Source: Tillus elongatus (Eukaryota > Arthropoda > Insecta > Coleoptera > Cleridae). Taken from it: a DNA stretch of 64,000 bases. The translations under genes and the position numbers were made by a program. Below are positions 38,901-49,841 of the stretch, in pieces. The notes below the pieces were generated by a model. It was given only the letters and a program-made list of their open reading frames with translations. It ran no database searches and was not told the DNA's origin. The stretch covers positions 89,321,654-89,385,653 of the forward strand of contig OZ023262.1 of assembly GCA_964006375.1 (NCBI GenBank), in the 5' to 3' direction. Within the stretch, counting starts at the first letter, position 1. The number at the start of each line of letters is the position of its first letter.

Positions 38901-39328
38901 GAAAGTAGAAATAACCTTAATGACGTTATTTAACTTGTAAATAATATAAATATTGTGTTAATATTCTGGAAATGCGTTGTTTCTAATTTCAAATCAAAAT
39001 AGCTGTGAACATAACTTAAAACAAAACTAGGATATAAGTATGGTAGCTTACAGTGATATGGTCAAACTGTGTCCATAAGTGCCATAAAATCCACCACCAA
39101 GCGAAGCCCTGCACTCCTTCTGCTATTAGCAAAAGGTTCTTGCTTGCTGGATTTGTAGCTCCTGTGCGATAGAACCAACTACAAAAAGTTTAGTTATGTA
39201 ACAAGGAAAATAAATAAAAAATAATTTACATACTGGGATGACAGTCTTGACGAAGTTTGTGAATTTATATTTCGATTAGCCAGCAAGCTTGCAGTGCGTA
39301 ATAAATTTGCTCCTCTTGATATTAACAT
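35873..39328 (-). CDS. NDUFB2: NADH dehydrogenase 1 beta subcomplex subunit 2, mitochondrial (three coding exons, whole span)
   Basis: Joining 39328-39234, 39178-39052 and 35941-35873 gives a 96-residue protein; the human precursor is 105. NDUFB2 is a single-pass accessory subunit of respiratory complex I in the inner mitochondrial membrane. Residues 1-32 form a basic, Ser/Arg-rich presequence typical of matrix targeting. Residues about 55-70 hold an aromatic transmembrane stretch with WWWILWHLW. The C-terminus contains YPDPSQWTDEELGIPP, the family signature, and it is nearly identical to the human tail. Exon 1 ends CA and exon 2 begins T, forming a split His codon; the exon 2/3 junction is in phase 0. 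Intron 2 (about 3.1 kb) carries hammerhead-bearing hairpin elements and a LINE fragment. The reading frame is intact. Confidence 0.95.
36163..36208 (-). ncRNA. Hammerhead ribozyme-like motif, family A copy 2
   Basis: On minus: UUGAUGA (one change from CUGAUGA), stem II GCUAA/UUAGC, GAAAC, stem III ACG/CGU with a two-base loop, then GUC. Stem I pairs CCC with GGG, where copy 1 pairs CCU with AGG: a compensatory change. The same extra base after GAUGA is present. Confidence 0.65.
36250..36667 (+). mobile_element. Hammerhead family C hairpin element, copy 2, with 12-bp target duplication
   Basis: Direct repeat TACTATTTATAT at 36238-36249 and 36668-36679; copy 1 of family A (near 778) shows the site unoccupied. 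Arms 36251-36291 and 36584-36624 are perfect 41-bp reverse complements. A 43-nt one-sided extension (36625-36667) ends CAACAACAATCAATG, as in copy 1. The loop has about 150 extra bases and is inverted relative to copy 1. Confidence 0.8.
36451..36491 (+). ncRNA. Hammerhead ribozyme-like motif, family C copy 2
   Basis: CUGU (stem I), CUGAAAA core (the 11.2-kb copy has CUGAGGA, a proper CUGANGA), stem II GCUG/CAGC with UCAAG loop, GAAAC, stem III ACU/AGU, then GUC with cleavage predicted after 36487 and ACAG closing stem I. Confidence 0.6.
37218..37553 (-). pseudogene. LINE reverse transcriptase N-terminal fragment, separate family
   Basis: 111 codons with VKHFQPFKAPREDEVVPVLL and LYRASLAWNYIPSSWTVIRG then VYIPKLGRND, the pre-palm region of an R1/RTE-like reverse transcriptase. 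It ends before the catalytic motifs. Sequence unlike the other LINEs here. Within NDUFB2 intron 2. Confidence 0.75.
37640..37795 (+). repeat. TA-core repeat internal fragment
   Basis: Matches ACCAAATTTGGTAATCAT, CAAAATTTTCCCGG and GTCCGATTTTCC of the family interior. Confidence 0.5.
37796..39051 (-). other. NDUFB2 intron 2, remainder
   Basis: A short (TAA)n run near 38275 and sequence at 38.35-38.8 kb with distant similarity to 24.2-24.4 kb (TTAGAGGTTGAAACCACA-type words), but no coding sequence. Confidence 0.5.
39052..39178 (-). CDS. NDUFB2: NDUFB2 coding exon 2
   Basis: Encodes WFYRTGATNP through WTQFDHIT, including the Trp-rich membrane helix. Acceptor ttttgtag, donor gtaagc. Confidence 0.94.
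39234..39328 (-). CDS. NDUFB2: NDUFB2 coding exon 1
   Basis: Begins ATG with MLISRGANLLRTASLL, an amphipathic basic presequence, and ends at the donor gtatgt after two bases of a His codon. The intron to exon 2 is only 55 bp. Confidence 0.9.
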
Positions 39329-39480
39329 GTTTATATATTAACTATAATTTTTTAGTTACTTAAAATTTTTAACCTCTACTCCTAAATCCTAATCTTTACA
39401 CTTGACACTGTCAGTGACGTTGACAGTTGACAGCGATAGCTGACAGTGAAGGGTAACATTCCGAACGCAGAATATGAAAC
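39329..39480 (-). promoter_or_regulatory. Likely NDUFB2 promoter / 5' UTR
   Basis: A cluster of TGACA/TGTCA words lies between 39403 and 39445, 75-120 bp upstream of the ATG: four TGACA and one TGTCA. The PFDN5 upstream region has a similar cluster. Function is inferred. Confidence 0.4.
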
Positions 39481-39489
39481 ATTCATAGG

Positions 39490-40780
39490 TGAGACAATGG
39501 AATAAAAGGTCACATAACACCAACGATTATAAACAGAGGAGGCTTGCTTAATTCATCAGATCTGTCAGCTTCAAGGTCGTCTCCGTGACGTCATAAGTGG
39601 TGCTGAAGGAACAGATACTCATTTAAAATGCATTGTTGTAAATGACTGGTCTCTTTATTTTTGCTCACCACTCTTTTTATAAGCATCGGACAAAAAAATG
39701 CATAGAACCTAAATGAAAGTAAACTTAATGCCAAATAAAATTACGCTAATGCGCAACGCTCTACAACCAAAATAACGGTCAATCACCAGATATCAAATTA
39801 AGAATTGTTGGAATGTAAGATTACCTGGATTAGCCACGATTTATTAAATTTTGATAACAATTAAAGTTTGATGTGTATCGTTTTCTTGCGTCGCGTCGTT
39901 GACCAAGATAATAAAAATAGGCCCACTATTTTTTTTTTATTGAAGAAGAAAAAATATTAATCTTGCGATAATTTTGTATGGTAGTATTTTGATACTTATT
40001 ATCATTTATATTATTTTTAGCAAATTTCTCATTTAATTCAACTATTCAAAATATATGTAAATGAAGAAAACGTATAATATTTATTTAACGTATCTAATCT
40101 AATATATATTTGCCAATGGTCACCGATAATTTATTAGTTTCTTACTATTACATAAATGAGCATAATAACTTCGATTTAATTGTTAAAATTATACAAAAAC
40201 ATGATAAGTCCTGTCCTTATACATGCGACGTCTAAAATTCACAAAATAGTACATTGTGGGACAAGTGCACAAAATGGCAAATTTCTCACGAGTTTGAAAT
40301 TGGCGCAAGAGCATTAGCAAGTTCCACAATTCAAACGAATGAGAAATTGTATTTCTGTACATGTAACACGTTATACTTTTTCTACAATTACAGTTTTGTT
40401 TTTTTCTGTAATTCCTCTTTTACTTGCCATAAATTGATAATATTTTTAATGTTTATAGAAGCAATTTAATTAACACGAATTATAGTCGGTTGCTTAGCAA
40501 GGGATGAGCAAGAGAGCTGGATAGATATAGAGATAGACTTTATTTATCCTATCCTATTAAGTTTTATTAGTACAAGTAAAGAACTTCATCACCCTAGTCA
40601 AAATTCATCATCCATAAAATGTAATCTAGTAATAAAAAACATACATTTACGCAATATGTTAACATACATAAAAGTACACAGTTTCAGTTTACAGAGGTCA
40701 GATTGCATGGTTTCCTGTACAAGAATAAAAAACATACTGTAGGAAGGCCATTTTTATATGTTCATTTTTTTATTTTTTTT
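39490..40780. other. No gene; possible LINE 3' tail in reverse
   Basis: 40519-40565 (GGATAGATATAGAGATAGAC then TTTATTTATCC) looks like an inverted LINE terminus of the TATC-tailed type. The rest is unrecognised AT-rich DNA. Confidence 0.4.
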
Positions 40781-41002
40781 TGGTTAGTACTCACCACCTA
40801 AACAGAGTTGGGGTTTCGGTCTTCGGATCCCGGACTGGCATGGAACAGCAGCGTCAACCTCGACATGTAAAGAGAGACAATGATTACAACTCATGGTATC
40901 TGAACACACATTACCAGCCAACTCACCGGGGGCCTTTCAGGCCTAGTCGGGTTCTACTCCCCGGCTGCAACTTCCTTCGCAATGACGGCTCATAGTCAGG
41001 TT

Positions 41003-41182
41003 AGCGCTTCACCTTCTCCAACAGTGATAATCCATCATCATTCACCGAAGCACAGTTGTCCCAGAGCTTCACGTTTTTCAGCAGTGGTCATCCATCATTG
41101 TTTCCGTAACACCGTTGTCTCAGCGCTTCACCTTCTCTAGCAGTGATCTTCCATCATCATTGACAGCAGCACCGCCGTCTCA
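41003..41182. repeat. Three diverged 60-bp tandem repeats
   Basis: Units start at 41003, 41063 and 41122, each built around AGCGCTTCACCTTCTC, CAGTGAT and CCATCATCATT, ending TGTCTCA. Not an obvious known element. Confidence 0.75.
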
Positions 41183-41423
41183 TTACAAGATACAGTTACA
41201 TGAAAGAATAATAGTAGTGGAAGCATTAGTAAGAGCAGACAGCCAAGTTGATGTCACAATAACTCAATACCCAAGGCTAATTGTTACAGAGGTTACCTTC
41301 TACTGAACCAGGCTGCTTCAAGGTACGCCGCAGGACTTGCATAGGCCCCTAATAGTCACACAAGGACGCTAGGTCAACCCTTAACCTAAATAAGACCAAG
41401 GATGGACTACCGAAGTTGACACA

Positions 41424-41490
41424 ACAAAGCTAGGAAGCGGCTGATCCCACAAAGCTAGGAAGCGGCTGATCCCACAAAGCTGGGAAGCAG
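41424..41490. repeat. 25-bp tandem repeat, 2.7 copies
   Basis: The unit contains ACAAAGCTAGGAAGCGG and CTGATCCC. A flanking block with AAGGATGGACTACC recurs near 41630, so the whole 41.38-41.66 kb region is repetitive. Confidence 0.8.
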
Positions 41491-41979
41491 TCCACAGTCC
41501 AGTGGCATGAAGCTAATAGACAGCGCCTTAACATATTTCACAATGTAGTGCCACACAGGTCACTGCCACGTAAGCCATCAAAGGAAGCTCGGTTAGCTCT
41601 TAATCAAAGTAAGACCACTTAGGCCAAGGATGGACTACCAAAGCTGATACCACAAAGCTTGTCAATTCAGTTGACAAATTGCATAAACCAATTTGCGTCT
41701 TGAATAGCACCAAAAATTACAATAAAAGGTAAATAGTAAATGTGCACTGGAATCCATGCTAGAATAACTATAGAGATATGATAATAGGGCTACCTAGTTT
41801 TGGACTGACACACACATGCAATTTGTAACAATCTTTCCGATATCCATTTTCTTAACTATTTCTCTTTAATTAATAGTTTAATAGATGTTATTTTATTTAA
41901 GCGCTTTGTTAAATGCTTAAAAAATGTTTCGATAACGTACATTTTATTGTGCTAAAAAGTATCTACAACAGATAGACAT

Positions 41980-42735
41980 AATTTAACCCCACCAAATCTC
42001 AGTCTTGCATTTTTTCTCATAAGAGATACATCAGCACTAGATCCATCACAATGAAGAACCAAGTTATTCAAAGTAACGAGTCCTTTTCACTTGTTGGCAT
42101 TTCTGTGGATCGAAAGCTCAATTGGCACCAACATGTCACATCAATTGCAGAAGCGGCTGCTAAGAAATTAGGTTTCCTCTTCCGGTCTCGCAAATAATTT
42201 TCACCAGCTAATCTCTATAGCTTATATACTTCACAAATAAGGCCAAACCTCGAATACTGCTCCCACTTCTGGGGTGACGCTGCCGCTTCTACACTCGCTA
42301 TCTTGGAATCCATTTAGAAGAAAGCTATACGTCTCATCGGTGACCCTACTCTCACTCAAAGGCTGCCATCCCTTGCCCACCGACGTGCCGTTGGTGACCC
42401 TCTCTCTTTTATAGATATCTGCACAGGCACTGCCCAGAGAAGCTTTCTTCCATAGTTCCTCCATCTGCTGCCCCCAACAGATCTACCAGGGGACAGCGAA
42501 TGCACCCTTGTACTGTCCAGGTCACCAGACATAGAATATCTTGTTACGCCCGCTCTTTTGTACCGAGGACTTTCAAGTTGTGGAATTCCTTGCCGGCACA
42601 TGTTTTTCCTTCTCCTCCGAACCTTCAAGTCCAGAATTAACAAGTTGCCTCTTTCCTCCTTGTCGACACCCACAGTACGATAGTATTTAGGCTGTAAGCC
42701 CTCGTGGTGAGTTGTTGAAATATAAAAAGAAAACT
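41980..42735 (+). mobile_element. Non-LTR retrotransposon family 1, copy D (5'-truncated)
   Basis: Starts at the CCCCACCAAATCTCAGTC segment after YADD and runs to GGCTGTAAGCCCTCGTGGTG and the A-rich end. Several stops; small deletions near 42490 and 42620. Confidence 0.85.
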
Positions 42736-42764
42736 CAGATGTGGATTATATTTGACATAGGCCA

Positions 42765-42915
42765 ACACATCGATGACACCTGTGCGGGTTCTCTGATGAA
42801 CAGGGAGATGCACATTTCTTTTCATTCGTAACCGACATACCAGTCAGAGAAAAACTCCTTTGGAAAACTGACGTCTTCACGAGTACTTTTACCGCATACA
42901 TCCTAATGGCACCAG
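42765..42915 (-). pseudogene. Possible C2H2 zinc-finger remnant
   Basis: Frameshifted minus-strand frames give NVHLPVHQRTRTG next to HRCVGLC, reminiscent of the linker H-x-R-T-H-T-G-E and the following Cys pair of C2H2 fingers. Too short and damaged to be sure. Confidence 0.3.
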
Positions 42916-43532
42916 TTGCATTTCGCATGCATTCAAAGTATAGAACGGTATATCAATAACAACACATTAGATTAGGCTACAAAAGACTTAAGCTACGGGT
43001 GAAACTGCAGTTCGATATTATTGATCTAGCGGTAGTTATTAGCGATCAAAGTTGTAACTACACATTACCACATCTTAATAACCAGGTAGCAACAACAACG
43101 GAGTTTTACACCATTTCTAGATATAAATTATCCTTAACATATTGAAGTGAGTTGAGTATAAAGCCTTTACCGAAATATCAATCTATATAGCCTCAGTAAT
43201 TCATTCTGATGTATCTGTAAAAATGACAAAATGCACAAGCAAATTGCCAGAATCATTAGATTGTCATTCACATTGTTGTTGGTGTGGCTAAATACTACCA
43301 TAATATGATTTTCATGAAGGAAGAAGCATTTGACATGCTAAGCTGTAAACAGCTTTCTTAAACAAACTTTTTTTCAACGAGTTCAACCACATTACGTTCC
43401 GTTGAGCTTAACTGGAGAGATTAGCAATTGAAAAAATATACATTCAACGTCCCCCCACCACTTTATTTTTTCAAATATAAAAAAATATGCGAGGCAAAAA
43501 ATAAACATTTATTGCTCGGCCATTACTCTGTC
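42916..43532. other. No gene recognised
   Basis: Unremarkable AT-rich sequence. Confidence 0.4.
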
Positions 43533-44161
43533 AGTGTTGTTCCTGTCATGAGATTATAAGTGCTGAATTTAGGGATGTTTCGGTGCTAAATTTACGGTTT
43601 GAGTGCTAAAATATCCCCAGATTTAATTGAAACGAAATTAATAGTAACTGTAACTCATGATATCATGACTGTAACTGTACGTTTTAACGCTAGGTCTCAT
43701 GAAAAAGGGGGAAATTATGCATACTTATGATAATAAAATGATAATTAAGCCGAAAACTAAAATTTTATTTTTTTAAAAAATAACAAAAGAAATAGGTGTC
43801 TTTGAAATAAATAAAAACAAATATATTCCCTTACAAAATGAAATAAAAATCCATAAACATTTGAGGATTTGACGTAACAGTTGACAGTACGCAATTCGCA
43901 AAAGTAGGAAAGGTATGCCAACCTTTAATAATGAATCGAACCATTGGGTAGACGGGGTAGGTGATGCGCATGCGACAACGGAAACTTCGAACGCGGTTCA
44001 TGAATTTGTTATGTTGTATGTTTTGTATCCGTGTCTGACATGAGAATGGCGCGTAGTTTAAAAAAATACAATGTGCCAGAAAAGTGTAAAGGGGTGCCAG
44101 AGTGCCAAATCTGAAGACACAGTGCTAAATCTGGCACGATCGTGCTAGCAGGAACAACACT
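43533..44161. mobile_element. hAT-like MITE, 629 bp
   Basis: Perfect 13-bp terminal inverted repeats AGTGTTGTTCCTG and CAGGAACAACACT. Flanks ACTCTGTC and TCTCTGCG agree at five of eight positions, a decayed 8-bp target duplication at best. Internal words such as GTGCTAAATTTACGG and GTGCTAAATCTGGC recur near both ends. No transposase. Confidence 0.65.
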
Positions 44162-44747
44162 TCTCTGCGTGTGTCAAAGGGGCCACTTAATTGGCGAAAA
44201 TATGATGAAAAGTACAATTTTCCAACCAGCATTGGTTCTTAGGCCCTCTAGCGGTGATTTAGAAGCTTGAAAATAATTTCCAGCCATTTGTGATAGCAGT
44301 TTTTTTCCTGGAGGTGTACAGTGAACCGTTCCTGAATATGGCCAATGACCATTCTTAGTTGCCCACCTTGTACATTGTAACGATTACGTTTCATTACTGC
44401 ATTAATTATTCAAAATAAACCCATGGGAGACTTAATTAATAGCCGACAATCCAATATCTGTAAGGCAATTCATGTCTTGATTTCAAATTATTTTTATGAA
44501 AAGTCGCTGAATCTTCAAGTACCGTAAACACCTTTACTGTATTTCTAATTTGTACGTTAAAATTCATTATATGTTTGCCATTTAAAACTACCTCGCATTA
44601 TTACTGAACAAATATTTCCAGGAACGAAATAGGCATTTAAAATATGTTAGAAATATTCGAGAACAAAATATTGTTATCTGGCATTTTCCGCAATCAGTGA
44701 TGTCACCAACGACGGTTTGAAAACGTTTGCGTGCAGGGAGAAAATTG

Positions 44748-46495
44748 GTTGCATCTCCGCCGAGGGAGGTGTCGTTTTATCTCATCCGAAGAACGGAGGC
44801 GAGAAAGAGCTAGTGCACAGCCAGTAACGGTCAGAGTGCAAAATGTTGCGTGCAGGCAGAAAACATTTGCCGAACTGGAGACATGAGGAGACTCTCTGCT
44901 GGGCCTTCTTAGAGTTAACACTGTCAGCTTCGGTGGCTATTAAATTATTTTAAAACGGGGTTGTAATATGCTTTCTTTTATCTGTACTACCTAATGATAT
45001 TGTCAGTGATTATTTAAAGTAACTTAAATGATTTTCGAGTTTAAATAAAAACAGTATTCAGCCTAAAAACGGGATCTAAGTTGTGTTTCTCTGTTACGAA
45101 TTGTTGGTTTCTTGTCGTGATCAGAAGGAATTCCAGGTTATTATCGTACCTTAAGTCATTTGGTAGTGAATTTTACTGAGGTAAATTCACGTTTCTATTG
45201 CGATTCGCAAAGTTTCCAACAAGCGAATTCTGAACATCAACATAGGTGTCAAATGGTCTAGTAATATCGGAGCAATAACCCACACCGGCCCAATAATCTC
45301 TGCTGGGAAGTCCCAGTCGTTTTCCCCAAGTTTTTCCGCTCTTGTTGGAGTCTGGAACCTGCGTCGGGCACTCATGATTGACCCCACCTGGAAAGCATCT
45401 TCACAGGGTCATCAGGTAAAACTTAGTACCGGAGGACTGGTGAGTCTGAACAAATCTTTTCTCTGAATCAACAGAACTTTCATGCCGAAATTGAACATCT
45501 GAAGTTTTAATAACCTGAACTTTCAAAATCACGTAATCAAGTTTGAGCTTAAACACTATGTGAGAGAGGAGCTGTCAGCAAACTATATATTTCCTGTTTA
45601 TTCTCTAAGATTTTGTCAATTTTCTTTATAAATTTAACCACAGTTTTTATTAATTTCTTTTAAATTGTAATTAGCAAATTTTGTCTGTAAAATATCTAAC
45701 ATATACATTATCTTTAATATCTCTTAGTTTTCATAACTAATATGTAAATTTCACATTGGAAAATACTAATAGATGTTCTTTCTTTGGAGCCTCACTCAAG
45801 AACTGGCCAGTAATTCACTTGAAAACCTAGTAATTGATTGACAAACGTCAAATAGTTTACCTAATCATTTGTGTTTATTTTTGAGCGACACCCTAAGTAA
45901 TTAACAATAACATTTTTGTAATATGCAACTATTTTTATCTTATTGTTTTGCACATGTATGTAAATTAATAATTTCTTGCTCTTGAAATCCTTGCTATTTA
46001 TCTGATTGTTATTTGTGTACAATTAATGTTTATTTAAGATTTACCAACCACTTTTATTTCATTTTGTTTGCTATTCCAAATTTAATTTACATGAATAAAT
46101 TTATATATTTTGTTATATTAACGTATCTGTTTAATTGACGAGAAATATCTCCATAACTTCTCCTTTCTTTTGGCCTCAGCACAAACAATTATTTCTTACT
46201 AACTATTCTCTAGATATCTAAATTTCTATGTAACCTGGCACTAGTCTGGAGAGCCCACAAATATAGGACTCTGGGCAGTGCGAAGAAAGCAAAGGAAGAG
46301 AACGTGAGTATCAAACCATATCCAGATTTGTCAACCTCCTAAAAAGTGCTGCTAATCTTAATAAATTTGATAATCTGATAGATAGCTACTTTAGAGTAGG
46401 GTGTTATAGGCAATTGTGACCTCACCATAGAGCAGATCTATATCCACTTGAGGTCAATCACACATACCACGGTTCTCGTTCTCTAAAACTTTTTC
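44748..46495 (+). repeat. Unidentified 1.75-kb sequence, copy 1 of a diverged direct duplication
   Basis: Collinear with 61670-63420. Landmarks: GGCGAGAAAGAGCT near the start, AAATGATTTTCGAG, AAAAACGGGA, TTGTTGGAGTC, ACATGTATGTAAATTAATAA and CCTGGCACTAGT. Several AATAAA words occur, but no long frame does. It ends about 135 bp before a piggyBac insertion. An old LTR or leader of a retroelement is possible. Confidence 0.7.
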
Positions 46496-46785
46496 TTTGA
46501 AGGAGGTAACAACATATATGTATTTATTTGCGTTTTAATACAGAATAACAGTTGAAACAGTTGTGACATCACAAAGTCAATGGAGTTTTGGTGGAAATTT
46601 CAAGAGCGCTTTGGGGAATTGCAGACAACTTAACACGTTCATTGCCCACTTCAAAAGCTGGGATTTTACCATGTGGCCAATATTTTATTTCTTATGCAGG
46701 TATCGTATTTGGCTACCAAACACCTCGCTAAACATCATTTGATAATTTTCGTTTCATATGATTAGGCTTTTCTATTATTCAAAAG

Positions 46786-49182
46786 TTGGAGATGGTTCTC
46801 TCTGTGTTGCCTGTAAATTCTACTGTGATTCTCACAGGAGATTTTAATCTCGATTATTTAAATAAAGCCTCTTCTAATGTTGTCAACCTGTCTTGTATGT
46901 TGGATTCTTTTGATCTGCATATGTTGATAGATTCACCAACTAGATGTTCCCAGCACTCCAGAAGTATTATAGACTACATATGTACAAATGTAGGTGTGAA
47001 TGTTTTGGACTGTTGCGTTATTAACGCTGGTTTGTCTGATCATGAAGCTTGCTTATGTAAGCTGTCTTTAACCGATTCCAAAAGAAAAATTGAAAAAAAA
47101 CGTGGAAGAGTGTTTGCTCCGCATAACTACAGTATATTTTCACAACTATGTGCAACAAACAGCTGGGATTGTATATTGAATTCTTCAGATCCCTTGAGCG
47201 AGTTCCATAATAGATTAATATACTTCTTCAATATTGCATTTCCTTTGAAGGACATAAAGAATAAAATAAAGAAACCATGGATTACTAAAGGATTGAAAGT
47301 ATCATCAAGAAACATGCGTTGCCTGCATACAATTAGAAAATATGCTGGTAACAATGCCTCCTTCATATTCTATTTTAATAATTATCGACGGATATACAGA
47401 AGGGTTTTAAAGGTTGCAAAACAACAATATTATAGACAAAGGATACTGCGGTCTTCAAACAGGCAGAGAGAGTCATGGTCGATTGTTAATGATCTTTCGG
47501 GAAGGCATGGTTCGCATAGGGTGACTCCTGAACTGGATCCTAATCATCTCAATGATTATTATTGTTCTATTGCTTCTGGGCTGATACAGTGGAGGGTCCC
47601 TTGGACGGATCCACTGGGCTTCATGGATGATGTTTTTATCCTTGACACCTTCTTTTTTACGCCGGTCGATTCTGCTGAGATTCATGGAGTGCTCCATGAC
47701 TTTAAGAACAAGGACTCTATCGGGTGGGATGGTATCTCTGTCAAACTGCTTCTTCACCTTCCTAACTGGGTTCTTGAAATCTTGGCAGATGCAATTAATA
47801 GTTCGATTGTAACGGGATCTTTTCCTTCGTCTCTGAAAATGGCTAGAGTAATTCTTGCATATAAAGGAGGTGAAACAGATTCTCCAAATAGTTTTCGTGC
47901 TCTGTCTCTACTTCCTACCATCTCTAAAATAGTTGAGAAATTAATTAAAAATAGAATGCAGGTATTTATTTGTAAACACAAGATCCTAACACCTTCCCAG
48001 TTTGGATTTCAACCTAAAAAAGGTACAGATGATGCAATATTTTCTTTTCTTGAAAATCTGTACCTTTCACTGAATAACAATCAGGTGGCTGCGGCAGTGT
48101 TCTGTGATCTCACTAAAGCATTTGATTGTGTTGACCATGGGATACTGTTACGCAAGATTCCTACTTATGGCTTTAGGGGGACTTTGCTTGAATGGTTGAG
48201 GTCCTATTTATCTGATCGTCAGCAGAGTGTTCAACTTGGTCATGTTAGCTCTGGGTACCAACATATTCACCATGGTGTTCCGCAGGGGTCTGTTCTTGGC
48301 CCACTGCTGTTTTTACTCTATATTAATGACCTGTCTATGTTGAAAATTAAGGGTCATATGACTATCTATGCTGATGATATAACCATCTTGTGGAGTAGTG
48401 ATAGTGTTGGAGCACTGGAGTGCACTGTGGCAGAGGATATGAAGATGATAGAAAACTGGTTTATTTCAAATCTGTTAACTTTGAATGTCTCTAAGACTAA
48501 TATCATGCATTTTAAATGTAGTCTGCCTGCTGTGACTCTAGCAGCTGAGGAACTTGGAAACGAGAGCTGTGTTAGGTTTTTGGGACTATACATTGATCAA
48601 TCGTTAAAATTTGAAACACATATAAATCATCTATGTAAGAAGCTTTCATCAGGTTGTCACGCACTAAGAGTTGTTTCAAAAAGCTTGGACAAGAGTACAT
48701 CTAGAAGTGTTTACTTCTCACTTGTGGAGTCCCATCTAAGACATGGCATTTGTTACTGGGGCTCTTGTGCGGGTTATCTTTTCAATTCTGTATTTATTCT
48801 GCAGAAAAGAGCCATCAGATATTTGTGTGGGGTTAGTGTCCGTGACTCTTGTAGACCTTTATTTGTTTCTGAGCGGATATTGACCCTACCGTCTCTGTTT
48901 ATTTTGGAGACTGCATGCCTTATGCATGGAAAATATAAAGATGAAATCAGGTCAGTGTCTTCTCGTGATACAAGACAAAAGAACTGCATTCCTCTTCCTA
49001 TACCGTCCACATCATTATTAAAGAGGTCATTGATATATAATAGTAAAAAGATATTTAACCAGATACCACTAAACTTGAGGAGGATTGGTGACATTGAAAT
49101 TTTTAGGAAAGAGCTTAAGGAATTTTTAATTGAAAAATGTTATTATTCAATAGATGAATTTTGTAATGATGCACTACTGTGA
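46786..49182 (+). CDS. LINE ORF2 fragment: endonuclease C-terminus plus complete reverse transcriptase
   Basis: About 798 uninterrupted codons; the frame is open upstream to 46762 and has no natural start because the element is 5'-truncated. Residues 10-90 are the end of an AP-like endonuclease: ILTGDFNLDYL, IIDYICTNVG and LSDHEACL. The reverse transcriptase follows: GWDGISVKLLLHLPNW, FRALSLLPTISKIVEKL, FGFQPKKGTDDAIF, VFCDLTKAFDCVDHGILL (first Asp), HHGVPQGSVLGPLLFLLYIN and IYADDITIL (the YADD pair). The C-terminal region has QKRAIRYLCGV, typical of jockey/CR1-like elements. All catalytic Asp residues are present. Without the endonuclease N-terminus it is unlikely to be autonomous. Confidence 0.88.
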   Translation: MEMVLSVLPVNSTVILTGDFNLDYLNKASSNVVNLSCMLDSFDLHMLIDSPTRCSQHSRSIIDYICTNVGVNVLDCCVINAGLSDHEACLCKLSLTDSKRKIEKKRGRVFAPHNYSIFSQLCATNSWDCILNSSDPLSEFHNRLIYFFNIAFPLKDIKNKIKKPWITKGLKVSSRNMRCLHTIRKYAGNNASFIFYFNNYRRIYRRVLKVAKQQYYRQRILRSSNRQRESWSIVNDLSGRHGSHRVTPELDPNHLNDYYCSIASGLIQWRVPWTDPLGFMDDVFILDTFFFTPVDSAEIHGVLHDFKNKDSIGWDGISVKLLLHLPNWVLEILADAINSSIVTGSFPSSLKMARVILAYKGGETDSPNSFRALSLLPTISKIVEKLIKNRMQVFICKHKILTPSQFGFQPKKGTDDAIFSFLENLYLSLNNNQVAAAVFCDLTKAFDCVDHGILLRKIPTYGFRGTLLEWLRSYLSDRQQSVQLGHVSSGYQHIHHGVPQGSVLGPLLFLLYINDLSMLKIKGHMTIYADDITILWSSDSVGALECTVAEDMKMIENWFISNLLTLNVSKTNIMHFKCSLPAVTLAAEELGNESCVRFLGLYIDQSLKFETHINHLCKKLSSGCHALRVVSKSLDKSTSRSVYFSLVESHLRHGICYWGSCAGYLFNSVFILQKRAIRYLCGVSVRDSCRPLFVSERILTLPSLFILETACLMHGKYKDEIRSVSSRDTRQKNCIPLPIPSTSLLKRSLIYNSKKIFNQIPLNLRRIGDIEIFRKELKEFLIEKCYYSIDEFCNDALL

Positions 49183-49442
49183 CAGATTCGATTGGTTGTT
49201 TTCATTTGAGCTGCTTTCTGTATATTGTGTGTTTTTATTATATTGTTAGTCAGCTGTGTATTTATGTTTATATTGTTTTTTATATTGTTATTTATATATA
49301 GTTATACTAGTTACATATGCACTTATATTACTATTTGTTGTGAACTTATATTTTTGTGTTTTTATCTTTTGACAACTTTTACTTTTATATGTTAACACTT
49401 TGCTTGTCAATAAGATTTTTATCTTTGGACAATAAAGCACCT

Positions 49443-49462
49443 ATCTATCTATCTATCTATAT
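49443..49462 (+). repeat. (TATC)n 3' tail of the LINE
   Basis: About five tetranucleotide units directly after the AATAAA signal; serves as the 3' terminus instead of poly(A). Confidence 0.9.
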
Positions 49463-49841
49463 TATTTATCACGCAATGTCGCATAATGGGTCATGTGCAG
49501 TGTACATTTTACTCTAGTGGCTCATCACGCGACGTTGAGTGATAAACTTCTCTCAACCTATCTTACAACTTTAGCAACCACTTGAGTATATAGAAGTAAA
49601 TAAATGAATAACACAATGAATTGAAATGATTTTTATGTAAATCAATTTAGAACAAGTTCAAACAAAACAAAGTCAGCTCTAAGTCAAATGAATCAACTAG
49701 AAAAAAAAATGTCTGTGCAATAATAAAAATAAATAAAACCCAAACATTCAAACACGAAACTAAAAAACCTTCTTTCCTTTTATATCAAGAGAATGGAATA
49801 ATCCAACTTACTATTTTTTGACACATGTATGTAATTTAAAA

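Larger units (their letters stand above)
46762..49462 (+). mobile_element. Non-LTR retrotransposon family 2, 5'-truncated, with (TATC)n tail
   Basis: Open from a stop at 46759-46761, which marks the truncation inside the endonuclease domain. One continuous ORF2 (46786-49182) is followed by a 280-bp 3' UTR, AATAAAGCACC and a TATC repeat tail (49443-49462). It inserted into the piggyBac element, so it is younger than that insertion; the intact frame agrees. Confidence 0.9.

Noticed and set aside
44703..44921. Minus-strand frames at 44.8 and 61.7 kb with the shared peptide ALSRL-SS-E-KR
   Set aside because: The similarity follows from DNA-level homology of the 1.75-kb duplication. The frames are short and diverge outside that peptide.
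45400..45440. CCTGATGACC near 45.4 kb (minus) as another hammerhead core
   Set aside because: No GAAAC box or stem II partner follows at the right distance, and the second copy of the duplication does not keep the word.
46786..49182. Long ORF as a host gene
   Set aside because: It has endonuclease and reverse transcriptase motifs, a microsatellite tail and lies inside a piggyBac element.
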